Source: Singulisphaera sp. GP187 (GTDB lineage Bacteria > Planctomycetota > Planctomycetia > Gemmatales > Gemmataceae). Taken from it: 35,097 nt of DNA. Where the stretch lies: positions 1 to 35,097 of the forward strand of contig CAMDQN010000068.1 of the NCBI GenBank assembly GCA_945905925.1. Reading direction: 5' to 3'. Of the stretch, positions 1 to 9,051 are shown one piece after another. Position 1 is the first letter of the stretch, and every line of letters begins with the position of its first letter. Made by a program: the position numbers and the translations under genes. A model generated the notes under the pieces. It was not told the DNA's origin, searched no databases, and saw nothing but the letters and a program-made list of their open reading frames with translations.

Positions 1-83
1 CTGAGTTCCTGCAAGACCACCAACTGCTTTTCACTGACTCGGACTTTCGCCGCCGTCCCTGGCATCTGTTCGCCTCGCAATGG

Positions 84-3053
84 GTGTTTGGGAGACATAC
101 ACAAATCCCCGATTTCATGAAACCCCGTTTCCGAGTTGTGGCACTAGCCACCGCCAACAGAGGTTCGAACGATGTGTCGGTGCTGCTGAACACGACGGCC
201 CCTGGCGCCACCACGCCCAGTTTCGCTACCCAACAGACCTTCGCCACCGGCACCAACTCCCGTTCCGTGGGGTGGGGGGACGTGAACGGGGACGGACTCC
301 TCGACCTCGCCGTCGCCAACCAGGGTTCGGCCAATGTGTCGGTGCTGCTGAACACGACGGCCCCGGGCGCCACCGCACCCAGTTTCGCCGCCCAGCAGAC
401 CTTCGCCACCGGCAACAGCCCACGTTCCGTGGCGTTGGGTGACGTGAACGGGGACGGGCTCCTCGACCTCGTCGTCGCCAACACCGGTTCGAACGATGTG
501 TCGGTGCTGCTGAACACGACGGCCCCTGGCGCCACCACACTCTCCTTCACCACCCAACAGACCTTCGCCACCGGCAGCAGCCCCATTTCCGTGGCGTTTG
601 GCGACGTGAACGGGGACGGACTCCTCGACCTCGCCGTCGCCAATCTGAGTTCGGACAATGTGTCGGTGTTGCTGAACACGACGACCCCGGGCGCCACCAC
701 ACCCACCTTCGCTCCCCGGCAGAACTTCGCCACCGGCGACGGCCCTCTTTCCGTGGCGTTGGGTGACGTGAACGGGGACGGGCTCCTCGACCTCGTCGTC
801 GCCAACACCGGTTCGAACACGGTGTCGGTGCTGCTGAACACGACGGCCCCGGGCGCCACCACGCCCACCTTCGCCACCCAGCAGACCTTCGCCACCGGCA
901 GCGCCCCCCGTGCCGTGGCGTTTGGCGACGTGAACGGAGATGGGTTGCTCGACCTCGCCGTCGCCAACCAGAACTCGAACACGGTGTCGGTGCTGCTGAA
1001 CACAACGGTCCCAGGCGCCACCACGCCCACCTTCGCCCCCCAGCAGAGTTTCACCGCCGGCACCGACGCCAATTTTGTGGCGTTGGGTGATGTGAACGGG
1101 GACGGACTCCTCGACCTCGCCGTCGCCAACTATGGTTCGAACACGGTGTCGGTGTTGCTGAACACGGGTGTGAAGGTGACGCTGAGCGACGCGTCCGCTA
1201 CCGGCACCATCGCCGATGACGACGTTCCGCCGTCGATCTCGGTGAACAGCCCGAGCGTGACCGAGGGGAACACCGGCGCCCAGACCCTGACGTTCACCAT
1301 CAGCCTGGACGCGATCAGCGGTCAGACGGTCAGCGGTCAGGCGGTCACGGCGAACGGGTCGGCGACCGCCGGGTCCGACTACGTTGCGATCGCCAGCACC
1401 CCGTTCACGATCGCGGCTGGCTCGCTGAGCACGACCGTGGACGTGACCGTCAACGGTGACACCACGGACGAGCCGAACGAGACGTTCACGCTGAACCTGT
1501 CCGGTGTGACGAACACGTCCAACGCGACCGCCAGCGGCACCGGCACCATCGTCAACGACGACGTTCCGCCGGCGATCTCGGTGGACAGCCCGCCGAGCGT
1601 GACCGAGGGGAACACCGGCACCCAGACCCTGACGTTCACCATCAGCCTGGACGCGATCAGCGGTCAGGCGGTCACGGGGAACTTCGCCACGGCGAACGGG
1701 TCGGCGAGTGCCGGGTCCGACTACGTTGCGATCGCCAGCACCCCGTTCACGATCGCGGCTGGCTCGCTGAGCACGACTGTGGCCGTGACCGTCAACGGTG
1801 ACACCACGGACGAGCCGAACGAGACGTTCACGCTGAACCTGTCCGGTGTGACGAACACGTCCAACGCGACCGCCAGCGGCACCGGCACCATCACCGATGA
1901 CGACGTTCCGCCGGTGTCGCCTCCGACTGTCGATCTGTCGCCGGTATCGACGACTCCGGGCACATCGGCGTTGGTGAACGTGCTCAACGCGGACGGTTCG
2001 CTCCGGTTCGCGATCCAGCCGTTCGATGCCTACCTCGGTGGCACGACCACCTCGGCCGGCGACGTGAACGCAGACGGCGTTCCCGACATCCTGATCGGGG
2101 CGGGGCCAGGCGCCATGGGCGGCCACGTGAAGGTGTTCGACGGCGTGACTGGCGTGGAGATCCGCAGTTTCCTCGCGTTCGACGGGTTCGCGGGGGGCGT
2201 CACAGTCGAGGCTGGGGATGTGAACAGAGACGGCGTCGACGACATCATCGTCGGGGCCGGACCGGGCGCCCCAGGCGGACACGTGAAGGTGTTCGACGGC
2301 GTGACCGGCGCCGAGATCCGCAGTTTCTTCGCCTTCGATGCCGGATTCATCGGCGGCGTCACGGTCGATGCCGGGGACGTGACCGGAGACGGCGTCGATG
2401 ACATCCTTGTCGGGAGCGCGCCGCGGCGAGGTCGTAGGGAGGATTTTCCGGATGTGTACTTCGAGGAACCCCTTTTCCGGGCTGGGCCGGGCGCCCCAGG
2501 CGGACACGTGAAGGTGTTCGACGGCGTGACCGGCGTGGAGATTCGCAGTTTCTTCCCGTTCGACGGGTTTGCGGGCGGGGTCACGGTCAGGTCCGGCGAC
2601 GTGAACGCAGACGGCGTCGATGACATCCTCGTCGGGGCCGGGTTGGGCGCCGCGGGCGGACACGTGAAGGTGTTCGACGGGGTGACTGGCGAAGAACTCC
2701 GGAGTTTCTTCGTGTTCGACGGGTTTACGGGTGGTGTCACGGTCGGGGCCGGGGACGTGAACGGAGACGGCTTCGTCGATATCCTGGTTGGGGCGGGGCC
2801 GGGCGCCGGTCCGCACGTGAAGGTATTCGACGGCGCGAGCGGCGAGGAGACCCTCAGTTTCTTGGCCTTCGATGCCGGGTTCTTGGGCGGTGTCACAGTC
2901 GAGGCCGGGGACGTGAACGCGGACGGCATCGACGACATCCTGGTCAGTACCACGACCGGCCCCTCACACGTGAAGGGGTTCAGCGGCCTGGACGGGAGTT
3001 TGCTGCTGAGCGAACTCGCATCGGACCTGACGCTCGGAGTGTTCGTCGGGTGA
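84..3053 (+). CDS. FG-GAP / Calx-beta repeat protein, probably 5'-partial
   Basis: Large repeat protein, probably extracellular. Residues ~20-370 hold six units of about 54 residues around the calcium-binding-like core [15 protein letters not shown], with unit starts near 279, 441, 603, 768, 927 and 1089. Two nearly identical Calx-beta domains follow (about 1225-1560 and 1570-1910). A second FG-GAP-like series of about 52-residue units comes last, with core [16 protein letters not shown] and a shared [10 protein letters not shown] segment, running to the C-terminus. GTG at 84 and ATG at 117 are possible starts, but the frame is open to the left edge of the window, neither start has a signal peptide, and repeat 1 begins half-way through a unit. 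The real start may therefore lie outside the window. A 22-residue insertion at about 2416-2481 breaks one unit. Repeat domains of this kind usually act in surface adhesion; the partner here is unknown. Confidence 0.8.
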   Translation: MFGRHTQIPDFMKPRFRVVALATANRGSNDVSVLLNTTAPGATTPSFATQQTFATGTNSRSVGWGDVNGDGLLDLAVANQGSANVSVLLNTTAPGATAPSFAAQQTFATGNSPRSVALGDVNGDGLLDLVVANTGSNDVSVLLNTTAPGATTLSFTTQQTFATGSSPISVAFGDVNGDGLLDLAVANLSSDNVSVLLNTTTPGATTPTFAPRQNFATGDGPLSVALGDVNGDGLLDLVVANTGSNTVSVLLNTTAPGATTPTFATQQTFATGSAPRAVAFGDVNGDGLLDLAVANQNSNTVSVLLNTTVPGATTPTFAPQQSFTAGTDANFVALGDVNGDGLLDLAVANYGSNTVSVLLNTGVKVTLSDASATGTIADDDVPPSISVNSPSVTEGNTGAQTLTFTISLDAISGQTVSGQAVTANGSATAGSDYVAIASTPFTIAAGSLSTTVDVTVNGDTTDEPNETFTLNLSGVTNTSNATASGTGTIVNDDVPPAISVDSPPSVTEGNTGTQTLTFTISLDAISGQAVTGNFATANGSASAGSDYVAIASTPFTIAAGSLSTTVAVTVNGDTTDEPNETFTLNLSGVTNTSNATASGTGTITDDDVPPVSPPTVDLSPVSTTPGTSALVNVLNADGSLRFAIQPFDAYLGGTTTSAGDVNADGVPDILIGAGPGAMGGHVKVFDGVTGVEIRSFLAFDGFAGGVTVEAGDVNRDGVDDIIVGAGPGAPGGHVKVFDGVTGAEIRSFFAFDAGFIGGVTVDAGDVTGDGVDDILVGSAPRRGRREDFPDVYFEEPLFRAGPGAPGGHVKVFDGVTGVEIRSFFPFDGFAGGVTVRSGDVNADGVDDILVGAGLGAAGGHVKVFDGVTGEELRSFFVFDGFTGGVTVGAGDVNGDGFVDILVGAGPGAGPHVKVFDGASGEETLSFLAFDAGFLGGVTVEAGDVNADGIDDILVSTTTGPSHVKGFSGLDGSLLLSELASDLTLGVFVG
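2416..2481 (+). repeat. 66-bp in-frame insertion inside an FG-GAP unit
   Basis: The spacing between GDVN cores is 156 bp in this series but 222 bp here, exactly 66 bp more. The extra 22 residues (ending [10 protein letters not shown]) are basic and aromatic and resemble nothing in the neighbouring repeats. The flanking unit resumes perfectly at AGPGAPGG. It looks like a small inserted segment that kept the frame. Confidence 0.55.
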
Positions 3054-3082
3054 GTGGCCGACGAAAGAACGGGGACTGACGC

Positions 3083-3110
3083 TTGACGCGTACTCACTCC
3101 GGGGGACAAT
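3083..3110 (+). promoter_or_regulatory. Putative sigma70-like promoter of the aldehyde dehydrogenase gene
   Basis: TTGACG at 3083-3088 and GACAAT at 3105-3110 are separated by 16 bp, between the stop at 3053 and the gene start at 3157. The -10 box is a partial match (4 of 6). Its last bases enter the inverted repeat at 3108-3134. Confidence 0.4.
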
Positions 3111-3134
3111 GACGGCTGATCAACGGCCGTCATT
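3108..3134 (+). promoter_or_regulatory. Inverted repeat at the expected transcription start (operator or 5' hairpin)
   Basis: Perfect 9-bp arms (AATGACGGC at 3108-3116 and GCCGTCATT at 3126-3134) flank a 9-nt centre. The site overlaps the -10 box and lies just upstream of the ribosome binding site, a position that suits a repressor site or an mRNA 5' hairpin. No regulator is encoded next to it. Confidence 0.4.
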
Positions 3135-3156
3135 CCTCTCTCGGAGTTCCACTCTC

Positions 3157-4650
3157 ATGGCCACTGCTACTGCACCCGCGCAGACCGCGAAGCCCCAACA
3201 CGCCAAGCCCAAAGTCGCCGATCAGAAAATGCTCATCGGCGGCAAGTGGGTGCATAGCGTCAGCGGTAAGACGTTCGCCACCACCGACCCCACCGACGGC
3301 TCGGTCATCTGCAACGTCGCGGAAGGCGACAAGGCAGATGTGGACCTCGCGGTGAAGGCCGCACGCGTGGCGTTCGAGGACGGGCCGTGGGCACGCATGA
3401 CCCCGGCCGAACGCGGACTCCTGCTGTACCGGCTCGCGGACAAACTCGACACGCACAAAACGGAACTCGCGGCCCTCGAATCGCTCGACAACGGCAAGCC
3501 CATCAACGACGCGCTCGCCGCCGACTTGCCGCTCACCATTGCGTGCTATCGCTACTACGCGGGCTGGGCCGACAAGGTGTTCGGTCAGACGGTCCCCATC
3601 AACGGCCCGTACTTCTGCTACACCCGGCACGAACCGCTCGGCGTCGTCGGCCAGATCATCCCGTGGAACTTCCCGCTGCTCATGCAGGCGTGGAAGTGGG
3701 GACCGGCGCTGGCGTGCGGTAACACCGTCGTGCTCAAACCGGCGGAACAGACGCCGCTCACGGCGCTTCGCGTCGCACAACTCGCACAGGAAGTAGGCTT
3801 CCCCGACGGCGTGATTAACGTCGTGCCGGGTTACGGCCCCACCGCGGGCGCGGCGCTGTCCGGGCACATGGACGTGGACAAGATCGCGTTCACCGGCGAA
3901 ACCGGCACCGGCAAAATCGTGATGACCGCCGCGGCGCAGTCCAATCTCAAGCGAGTCTCGCTCGAACTCGGCGGCAAGTCACCGAACATCGTCTTCGCGG
4001 ACGCGGACCTCGACGCGGCGGTCGAAGGTGCGTACTTCGGGCTGTTCTTCAACCAGGGACAGTGCTGCTGCGCCGGCAGTCGGCTATTCGTGCAGGAATC
4101 CGCTTACGACGCGTTCGTCCACAAGATCGTGGAGAAAGCAAAGGGGCGCAAGGTCGGCGACCCGTTCAGCACGGAGACGGAGCAAGGTCCCCAGGTGTCG
4201 CAGGAACAGTTCGATCGCGTGTTGAGTTACATCGCGGCGGGTCAGAAAGACGGCGCGAAGATGCTGGTCGGCGGCGGGCGCGTCGGCGACAAGGGCTACT
4301 TCATCCAACCGACCGTGTTCGCGGACGTGAAGGATGACATGAAAATCGCGCAAGAGGAAATCTTCGGGCCAGTGATGAGCATCTTGAAATTCAAAGACGC
4401 GGACGAGGTGATCGCGCGTGGCAACCGCACGCACTACGGTCTGGCGGCGGCCGTGTGGACGAAGGACGTGAAGAAGGCGCTGCGGTTGGCGAACGGTCTG
4501 CGGGCCGGCACCGTTTGGGTGAACTGCTACGACGTGTTCGACGCGGGCGCGCCCTTTGGTGGATTCAAGATGTCGGGCGTGGGCCGCGAGTTGGGGCAGT
4601 ACGCACTGCAACACTACACCGAAGTGAAGACCGTCACGATGGCGATGTGA
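3157..4650 (+). CDS. NAD(P)-dependent aldehyde dehydrogenase (ALDH class 1/2 type)
   Basis: Oxidises aldehydes to carboxylic acids with NAD(P)+; the natural substrate cannot be read from sequence. The protein is 497 aa, the usual family length, and closely resembles the ALDH1/2 branch. It has the [18 protein letters not shown] cofactor-fold segment, the [10 protein letters not shown] motif with the general base Glu270, and [13 protein letters not shown] with the catalytic Cys being the middle of three (Cys304). The C-terminus has the usual [18 protein letters not shown] 3157 is preferred because CGGAG lies 10 nt upstream. An in-frame ATG at 3109 falls inside the inverted repeat and would add 16 poorly conserved residues. 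It stands alone, with its own putative promoter and a strong hairpin after the stop. A short Ala/Pro/Lys-rich N-terminus precedes the domain. Confidence 0.95.
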   Translation: MATATAPAQTAKPQHAKPKVADQKMLIGGKWVHSVSGKTFATTDPTDGSVICNVAEGDKADVDLAVKAARVAFEDGPWARMTPAERGLLLYRLADKLDTHKTELAALESLDNGKPINDALAADLPLTIACYRYYAGWADKVFGQTVPINGPYFCYTRHEPLGVVGQIIPWNFPLLMQAWKWGPALACGNTVVLKPAEQTPLTALRVAQLAQEVGFPDGVINVVPGYGPTAGAALSGHMDVDKIAFTGETGTGKIVMTAAAQSNLKRVSLELGGKSPNIVFADADLDAAVEGAYFGLFFNQGQCCCAGSRLFVQESAYDAFVHKIVEKAKGRKVGDPFSTETEQGPQVSQEQFDRVLSYIAAGQKDGAKMLVGGGRVGDKGYFIQPTVFADVKDDMKIAQEEIFGPVMSILKFKDADEVIARGNRTHYGLAAAVWTKDVKKALRLANGLRAGTVWVNCYDVFDAGAPFGGFKMSGVGRELGQYALQHYTEVKTVTMAM

Positions 4651-4656
4651 TTGAGG

Positions 4657-4713
4657 CGACCCGCGAAGCCGCAAGCGGCGGAAAGTGTTTGCCGCTTGCG
4701 GCTTCGCGGGTCG
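4657..4713. terminator. Perfect 23-bp inverted repeat after the aldehyde dehydrogenase gene
   Basis: Arms 4657-4679 and 4691-4713 are perfectly complementary with an 11-nt loop, seven bases after the stop. There is no T-run. It may end transcription or protect the 3' end. The inner core GCCGCTTGCGGCTTCGCG also occurs near 6357-6413 and 14192-14225, so it is a dispersed element rather than a unique terminator. Confidence 0.55.
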
Positions 4714-4752
4714 GTACCGCCCACGCCCGTTAACAGATTGTTCATTTGTGTC

Positions 4753-4782
4753 TTGCCCCCAGCACGAGCCGCGGGGTATCGT
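4753..4782 (+). promoter_or_regulatory. Putative promoter of the DUF1559 gene
   Basis: TTGCCC at 4753-4758 and TATCGT at 4777-4782 are 18 bp apart, about 70 bp before the start codon at 4853. This is a pattern match only. Confidence 0.3.
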
Positions 4783-4852
4783 TGGGTGAGTTGGTTTCAT
4801 TGTCGTTCGCTATTTGCGTTCTCAATCAAACTTCCATTTCCGAGGTATTGTC

Positions 4853-5770
4853 ATGCGGTTACCGCCCCCGCGTCGGCGGGCATTCACACTCATTGAATTG
4901 CTCGTCGTCATCGCCATCATCGCCATCTTGATCGGGTTACTGCTGCCCGCGGTACAGAAGGTGCGAGAGGCCGCCGCACGCATGAAGTGCCAGAACCACC
5001 TCAAGCAGTGGGGGCTGGCCATGCACGGAATGCACGACGCGACCGGGCAGTTCCCGTTCGGCGCCCGCAACAACCCGCGGCAGACGTGGGTCATGTACCT
5101 GTGGCCCTACGTCGAGCAAACCGCGCTGGCTACGCAGAACAACCTCAACGAGCAATTCTACAACCCACCCGGCACGGTCGCCGGCACGATGAACGGACTG
5201 TGCGGCCAGAAGGTTCCGATTTATTTCTGCCCGAGCGACAACGGGAGACCCGAGCAGAACGTCGGCACCTACCAGCGGATCCGCGGGAACTACGCGGTGA
5301 ACTGGGGGAACGCGACCTACGACACCGCCCCGCCGGCCGCGACCTCGCCGTTCTTCCACATCGGCGGCAGCCGGAGTACACCCGGCGCTGTCAAGATCGC
5401 GTCCATCACCGACGGAACCTCCAGCACGCTGATGATGTCAGAGACCCTGATGGCGCGAAGCCCGGACGACAACGACTGGCGCGGCGACATCCACAATGAC
5501 GACGGCATCTTCCGGTTCCACACGACACTCACCCCGAACACCACCTCCCCGGACCTCATCCTCAACGGGTGGTTCCAGACGACGGGCGATCCCCTGATGC
5601 CCGCCGCGGTGGGCACCGCGCAACAAAACGCGGCCCGCAGTCGACACAGCGGCGGGGTGAACGCCGCGCTGTGCGACGGCAGCATCCGGTTCTACCGGAA
5701 CTCGATCCCGCTCTCCACCTGGCAGCCACTGGGCACCATGAACGGTGGCGAAGTTGTTACCAACGACTGA
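4853..5770 (+). CDS. DUF1559 domain protein with type IV pilin-like N-terminus
   Basis: A 305-aa member of the DUF1559 family, which is greatly expanded in planctomycetes and has no established biochemical role. The N-terminus [20 protein letters not shown] is a class III (prepilin) signal: a basic leader, cleavage before FTLIE, then a hydrophobic helix that would remain as the pseudopilin stem. The C-terminal part holds the family signature H-x9-DG ([13 protein letters not shown], about residues 264-276), followed by an aromatic strand. ATG 4853 is chosen because GAGG lies 7 nt upstream and the leader then has normal length; an upstream TTG at 4814 would add 13 unlikely residues. The lipoprotein gene follows 19 bp later, a pairing common in this phylum that suggests one transcription unit. 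Confidence 0.9.
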   Translation: MRLPPPRRRAFTLIELLVVIAIIAILIGLLLPAVQKVREAAARMKCQNHLKQWGLAMHGMHDATGQFPFGARNNPRQTWVMYLWPYVEQTALATQNNLNEQFYNPPGTVAGTMNGLCGQKVPIYFCPSDNGRPEQNVGTYQRIRGNYAVNWGNATYDTAPPAATSPFFHIGGSRSTPGAVKIASITDGTSSTLMMSETLMARSPDDNDWRGDIHNDDGIFRFHTTLTPNTTSPDLILNGWFQTTGDPLMPAAVGTAQQNAARSRHSGGVNAALCDGSIRFYRNSIPLSTWQPLGTMNGGEVVTND

Positions 5771-5789
5771 CACCACCCGGAGAAACGCG

Positions 5790-6203
5790 ATGCGAATACG
5801 ATACGCCGGGCGGGTTGCCGCTCTCGCCGCCGCACTGGCTATTCTGGCCGGGTGCGGCGGTGACGCCGAGATGGCCGATGTCAGCGGGACCGTTTCGGTC
5901 GATGGCACGCCGGCCGCGAAAGGGTCGGTGGCGTTCATCCCCGCCGACGGGAAAGGCCCGACCGCCGGTTGCGAGATCGTCAACGGACAATACTCAGCAA
6001 AGGTGCCGCTTGGCACCGCGAAGGTTCAAATCCGCGTGCCGAAGGTGATCGGAAAGCGGAAACTGTACAACACCCCGGACAGCCCGGTTCAGGAGACTCT
6101 CGCCGAGGTGCTGCCCGCGAAATACCACAACAAGACCGAACTCACGTTCGACGTGAAACCGGGCAAGAACGAGAAGAACTGGGAACTCACGCTCACGAAG
6201 TAG
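5790..6203 (+). CDS. Small lipoprotein with carboxypeptidase-regulatory/transthyretin-like fold
   Basis: A 137-aa exported lipoprotein. The signal peptide RIRYAGRVAALAAALAILAGC ends in a lipobox with the lipidated Cys at residue 22. The mature part begins with VSGTVSVDGTPAAKGSVAF, the typical start of the CarboxypepD_reg/transthyretin-like beta-sandwich found in many planctomycete lipoproteins. It ends in a Lys-rich strand. GGAG 7 nt before ATG 5790 fixes the start. It lies 19 bp after the DUF1559 gene and is likely cotranscribed. The function is unknown; small proteins of this type are often found beside DUF1559 genes. Confidence 0.85.
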   Translation: MRIRYAGRVAALAAALAILAGCGGDAEMADVSGTVSVDGTPAAKGSVAFIPADGKGPTAGCEIVNGQYSAKVPLGTAKVQIRVPKVIGKRKLYNTPDSPVQETLAEVLPAKYHNKTELTFDVKPGKNEKNWELTLTK

Positions 6204-6221
6204 CCGGGCCCGCAACCCACG

Positions 6222-6302
6222 TCACAGCCGTGGGTCGATCGGTTCGCTCTCCAGCGCCAGCACCGCGAACACGCACTCATGGACTTCGCGCAGTGCCGCG
6301 CC
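6222..6302 (-). pseudogene. C-terminal stub of a Pnkp-type RNA ligase domain
   Basis: The minus strand encodes a peptide ending ALESEPIDPRL followed by a stop at 6222. It resembles, from memory of the family, the extreme C-terminus of full-length bacterial polynucleotide kinase-phosphatase-ligases. It lies just downstream of the kinase-phosphatase gene on the same strand but in a different frame, beyond the paired palindromic element at 6321-6461. The simplest reading is that the ligase module between them was deleted. Confidence 0.45.
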
Positions 6303-6320
6303 TGGCAAAGCGCTCCAACT

Positions 6321-6461
6321 TTCCCCCCAACCCCCTCTCCTAAGAAGGGAGAAGCTCCGCCGCTTGCGGCTTCGCCCGGCGCGCCAGGGGGCGCTCGCGA
6401 AGCCGCAAGCGGCTTCAAACTCTCCCCCCTCCCTTCTTAGGGGAGGGGGGTTGGGGGGAGA
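6321..6461. repeat. Nested palindromic element (C-rich outer arms, GCCGCTTGCGGC inner arms)
   Basis: Outer arms 6321-6350 and 6430-6461 are inverted copies built around CCTAAGAAGGGA and TCCCTTCTTAGG with runs of C or G. Inner arms near 6357-6374 and 6396-6413 are inverted copies of CCGCTTGCGGCTTCG. The outer family recurs at 16242-16379 and the inner one at 4657-4713 and 14192-14225. The end of the kinase-phosphatase gene reads into it and stops at 6437. It contains no open reading frame of its own. Confidence 0.7.
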
Positions 6462-7750
6462 GATTCCGCCCCCCCTAGCGGGCGTTTCGGCTCCGCATAC
6501 TGCCTCTCTGCGGGCACGCTCACCAACTCCTGCTCCGGGTAGCGAAGCGCGGTCAGCGCGCCGCCGAACACGCACCCCGTGTCGATGCAGATACACCGGT
6601 TCACCCACTCCGGCGTGAGCGTCGGCACGTGGCCGTACACCACGTTCGCACGCGCGCGGTAGTTCTCGGACCAGTTCAGGCGCACCGGTAGGCCGAACTC
6701 GTCGCTCTTGCCGGTCGTGTCGCCGTAGGTCGCGAACGCGCGCACCTTCCCGGACACGCGTCCGTGCATGTCCGCGGTCAACCCCGCGTGCGCCACCACG
6801 AGCCGTCCGGCGTCGAGAACCAGGTGCGACGGCAGTTTCGTGATAAACTCCTGAGCGCGAGCGCGCAACTCCGGCGGTTCCTTCTCGAACTGCTCCACCG
6901 ACTGCGCGAGGCCGTGACTCAACTTCACGCGCGCCGGATCTTTGAACCATCGCAGCAGTTTGTCTTCGTGGTTGCCGAGTACGCAGAACGCGACCCCGCG
7001 TGCGACCGCGTTCATTACCAGGCGGTAGACGCCGGGCGTGTCCGGTCCGCGATCGCACAGGTCGCCCACGAACACCAACCGCCGCCCCTCTGGCGGCGTT
7101 ACCTTCCAGCACTGTTCTTTCGTCAGCGTGTAGCCGAGTTTCGCGAGCAGCGCGAGCAGTTCGTTCAGGCAGCCGTGAACGTCGCCGATGATGTCGAACG
7201 GGCCGCGTTCCTCTTGCTTGTTCACCGGGAGCCGGTAGCGCTCGAACGTGACCGCACCAACTTCTTCCTCGCTGTTGAGGACGTGAACGCGGCGGAAGCC
7301 CTCTTCGTTGAGCCGGGCCAGCGAGCGCCGCAGTTCTTCGGCGTGGCGCAGGGTCACGTGTGGGCCGAACGGGCGCTCCGCGGCGCGCTTCTGGTTCCGC
7401 TCGTGGCAGAACTCCGCCGCGAAGTTGAACACCACCGCGACCGTCTGCGCGTGGTACTTCCGCGCCATCTCCAGGAACGGTTTACGCGATTCCGAGCGAA
7501 CGTTGGTCGCGTCGATCACCGTGAGCTTGCCGCGTTCGAGCCGCTTCCCGCAAATCAGGTGCAGCACCTCGAACGCGTCGGACGACGCGGCCTGATTCAT
7601 CTCGTCGTCGCAGAGCAGTCCGCGGAAGAAGTCAGAGGAGAGGATTTCGGTCGGCTTGAAATGTTTGCGGGCGAACGTGGACTTACCGGACCCCGACGGG
7701 CCAACCATCAGCACGAGCGCGAACTCTGGGATGTGAATCGTCGTGGGCAA
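6437..7750 (-). CDS. Polynucleotide kinase-phosphatase lacking its ligase domain (Pnkp-like)
   Basis: Predicted to phosphorylate 5'-OH and remove 2',3'-cyclic or 3'-phosphate ends of broken RNA. Residues 1-~180 are a P-loop kinase, with GPSGSGKST at 17-25 and an SSDFFRGLL acceptor-site segment. Residues ~185-420 are a calcineurin-type phosphatase with metal motifs GDVHGC (Asp190, His192), GDLCDRGPD and GNHED. Characterised bacterial Pnkp proteins carry a C-terminal adenylyltransferase/ligase of about 400 residues, which is absent. The last ~15 residues (RPLGGAESLPPTPLP) are translated from the palindromic element. TTG 7750 is preferred (437 aa): AGGAG lies 6-7 nt upstream and the protein then starts right before the kinase strand. 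A GTG at 7792 has no ribosome binding site. No Hen1-type methyltransferase partner is present. Confidence 0.85.
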   Translation of the reverse strand: MPTTIHIPEFALVLMVGPSGSGKSTFARKHFKPTEILSSDFFRGLLCDDEMNQAASSDAFEVLHLICGKRLERGKLTVIDATNVRSESRKPFLEMARKYHAQTVAVVFNFAAEFCHERNQKRAAERPFGPHVTLRHAEELRRSLARLNEEGFRRVHVLNSEEEVGAVTFERYRLPVNKQEERGPFDIIGDVHGCLNELLALLAKLGYTLTKEQCWKVTPPEGRRLVFVGDLCDRGPDTPGVYRLVMNAVARGVAFCVLGNHEDKLLRWFKDPARVKLSHGLAQSVEQFEKEPPELRARAQEFITKLPSHLVLDAGRLVVAHAGLTADMHGRVSGKVRAFATYGDTTGKSDEFGLPVRLNWSENYRARANVVYGHVPTLTPEWVNRCICIDTGCVFGGALTALRYPEQELVSVPAERQYAEPKRPLGGAESLPPTPLP

Positions 7751-8180
7751 CGCGGTCTCCTGGTCCGGCCCGCGCCGGTGGCCTTCCCACACGAAGCGAT
7801 TGTAGGGGAAGATGGATTAACCTGCGTCCGGTCACACGGGTTCGCGGAGCGGATTTCAGGCGGCAGAGTAATCGATACGATACGTCACACACTTCTCCCA
7901 ACTGTACTCAGCCCCCGCAACTGTAAGACTCTGTACGCGCTGCGCAAACCGGCAGAACGGTAAACTCGAGACAGCCAGCGCCCGTCCCGTCCCGCGTCAC
8001 CCTAATAAATCCTTGTTGTCGCGTGTGTTGTGCCGTTGCTCGGTTGGTCGAGCCGAAATCGTGATCGGGATGGCATCACATGTGCTGTTCTGGAGAGCGG
8101 GAAGAATCGGCTCTATCAGTACTATCGGTATCAACCGGCCCTCCACGCCGGTCACCGATTCACACCGAGGAGTTTCAGCC
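7751..8180. other. Divergent intergenic region with no gene recognised
   Basis: About 430 bp separate the minus-strand kinase-phosphatase from the plus-strand PEP-CTERM-like gene, so promoters for both should lie here. I find no convincing open reading frame, hairpin or well-spaced promoter boxes. Open stretches of both strands show no recognisable protein. Confidence 0.4.
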
Positions 8181-8909
8181 ATGTCGTCCCGCCCCATTAG
8201 CCTTATCCGCTCACATGTTGTGGCGGTCGCGGGGTTCGCCCTGCTCGCTTCGGCCGGGTCTGCCCGTGCGGACATCGTGTACATCGGCGAAAACACAGTC
8301 CCTGGCCAGTTCAGCGGGTCGGTCGAAGTGAGGAGCCAGACTACCACCTCGGCGGTCATCGAGGTCAAACTCACGAACATCAGCACGCCCCTGTCGAACG
8401 GTGGGTACCTCACCGGGTTCGCGTTCAACGATCCGAACACGGCCTCGAAGGGCAACATCAGCGGTGTCACCTCATACACCACCACCTACTCTCCACCGAC
8501 GGGGCAAGCATTCACCCTGCTGGGTGCGCCGACTTTCACCAACACCGTCTCGACCTCGCCGTATGGCAACTTTGACATCGGTGCCGCCGTGGGTGGGGAC
8601 TGGCTCGGCGGCGGGATGCCGCAGGATGGCTTGGCGATCGGCGAAACGGGCACGTTCACATTCGTGGTGTCCGGCTATAACCTGACCAACCTGTCGGCCG
8701 CGAACCTGTTGGCCGCCACGAGTAGCAACTACACCGCCGGGTTCGTCGTTCGGTTCCGCGGGTTTACTGACGGGTCGAGCGACAAGGATATCGCCGGCAT
8801 CATTTGCCCGCCGCCCCCGCCCCCGGGCGCGGTACCGGCTCCTCCGGGTCTGGTGCTCGCGGGCATGGGCTTTGGGTGCCTCCTGCTGGGCCGCCTCCGA
8901 CGCAAGTAA
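8181..8909 (+). CDS. Secreted protein with PEP-CTERM-like C-terminal sorting signal
   Basis: A 242-aa exported protein. An N-terminal signal peptide (VVAVAGFALLASAGSARA, with cleavage after ARA) is followed by a Thr/Ser/Gly-rich body predicted to be beta-stranded, then a proline run. The C-terminus has a PEP-CTERM-like tripartite signal: PAPPG motif, hydrophobic LVLAGMGFGCLLLG helix and basic RLRRK tail (residues ~218-242). The canonical motif is Pro-Glu-Pro; here it reads Pro-Ala-Pro. In known systems exosortase recognises such tails, but none is encoded in this window. GAGGAG lies 9 nt before ATG 8181. A 32-bp-arm hairpin follows the stop. The function of the body domain is not recognised. 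Confidence 0.75.
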   Translation: MSSRPISLIRSHVVAVAGFALLASAGSARADIVYIGENTVPGQFSGSVEVRSQTTTSAVIEVKLTNISTPLSNGGYLTGFAFNDPNTASKGNISGVTSYTTTYSPPTGQAFTLLGAPTFTNTVSTSPYGNFDIGAAVGGDWLGGGMPQDGLAIGETGTFTFVVSGYNLTNLSAANLLAATSSNYTAGFVVRFRGFTDGSSDKDIAGIICPPPPPPGAVPAPPGLVLAGMGFGCLLLGRLRRK

Positions 8910-8912
8910 GCC

Positions 8913-8989
8913 AGTCTCAAGTCGCAAAGTCTCAAGGCGAAGACCTCAACAACGAGTGTCTTCGCCTTGAGACTTTACGACTTGAGACT
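8913..8989. terminator. Long inverted repeat with 32-bp arms after the PEP-CTERM-like gene
   Basis: Arms 8913-8944 and 8958-8989 pair at 31 of 32 positions with a 13-nt loop, four bases after the stop. Each arm contains the word AGTCTCAAG twice or nearly so, giving it an internal repeat structure. It could act as a terminator for the upstream gene, but its length is closer to a palindromic mobile element. Confidence 0.55.
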
Positions 8990-9051
8990 TTCAAAAGTGG
9001 CCGCCTATCGGCGCCCCGCGATAATAGGCTCACACCACGGAGTCTGGAGAC

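Noticed and set aside
279-1140. Regular 162-bp repeats as a possible CRISPR or satellite array
   Set aside because: The repeats are codon-periodic, far longer than CRISPR repeats, and encode FG-GAP units.
144-2816. An 890-codon open frame on the minus strand under the FG-GAP gene
   Set aside because: It mirrors the repeat gene, is rich in Arg/His/Val as expected for antisense of GC-rich codons, and has no recognisable domain.
6321-6461. Insertion sequence with terminal inverted repeats
   Set aside because: The element is only about 140 bp with no transposase and no clear target duplication; better described as a palindromic repeat.
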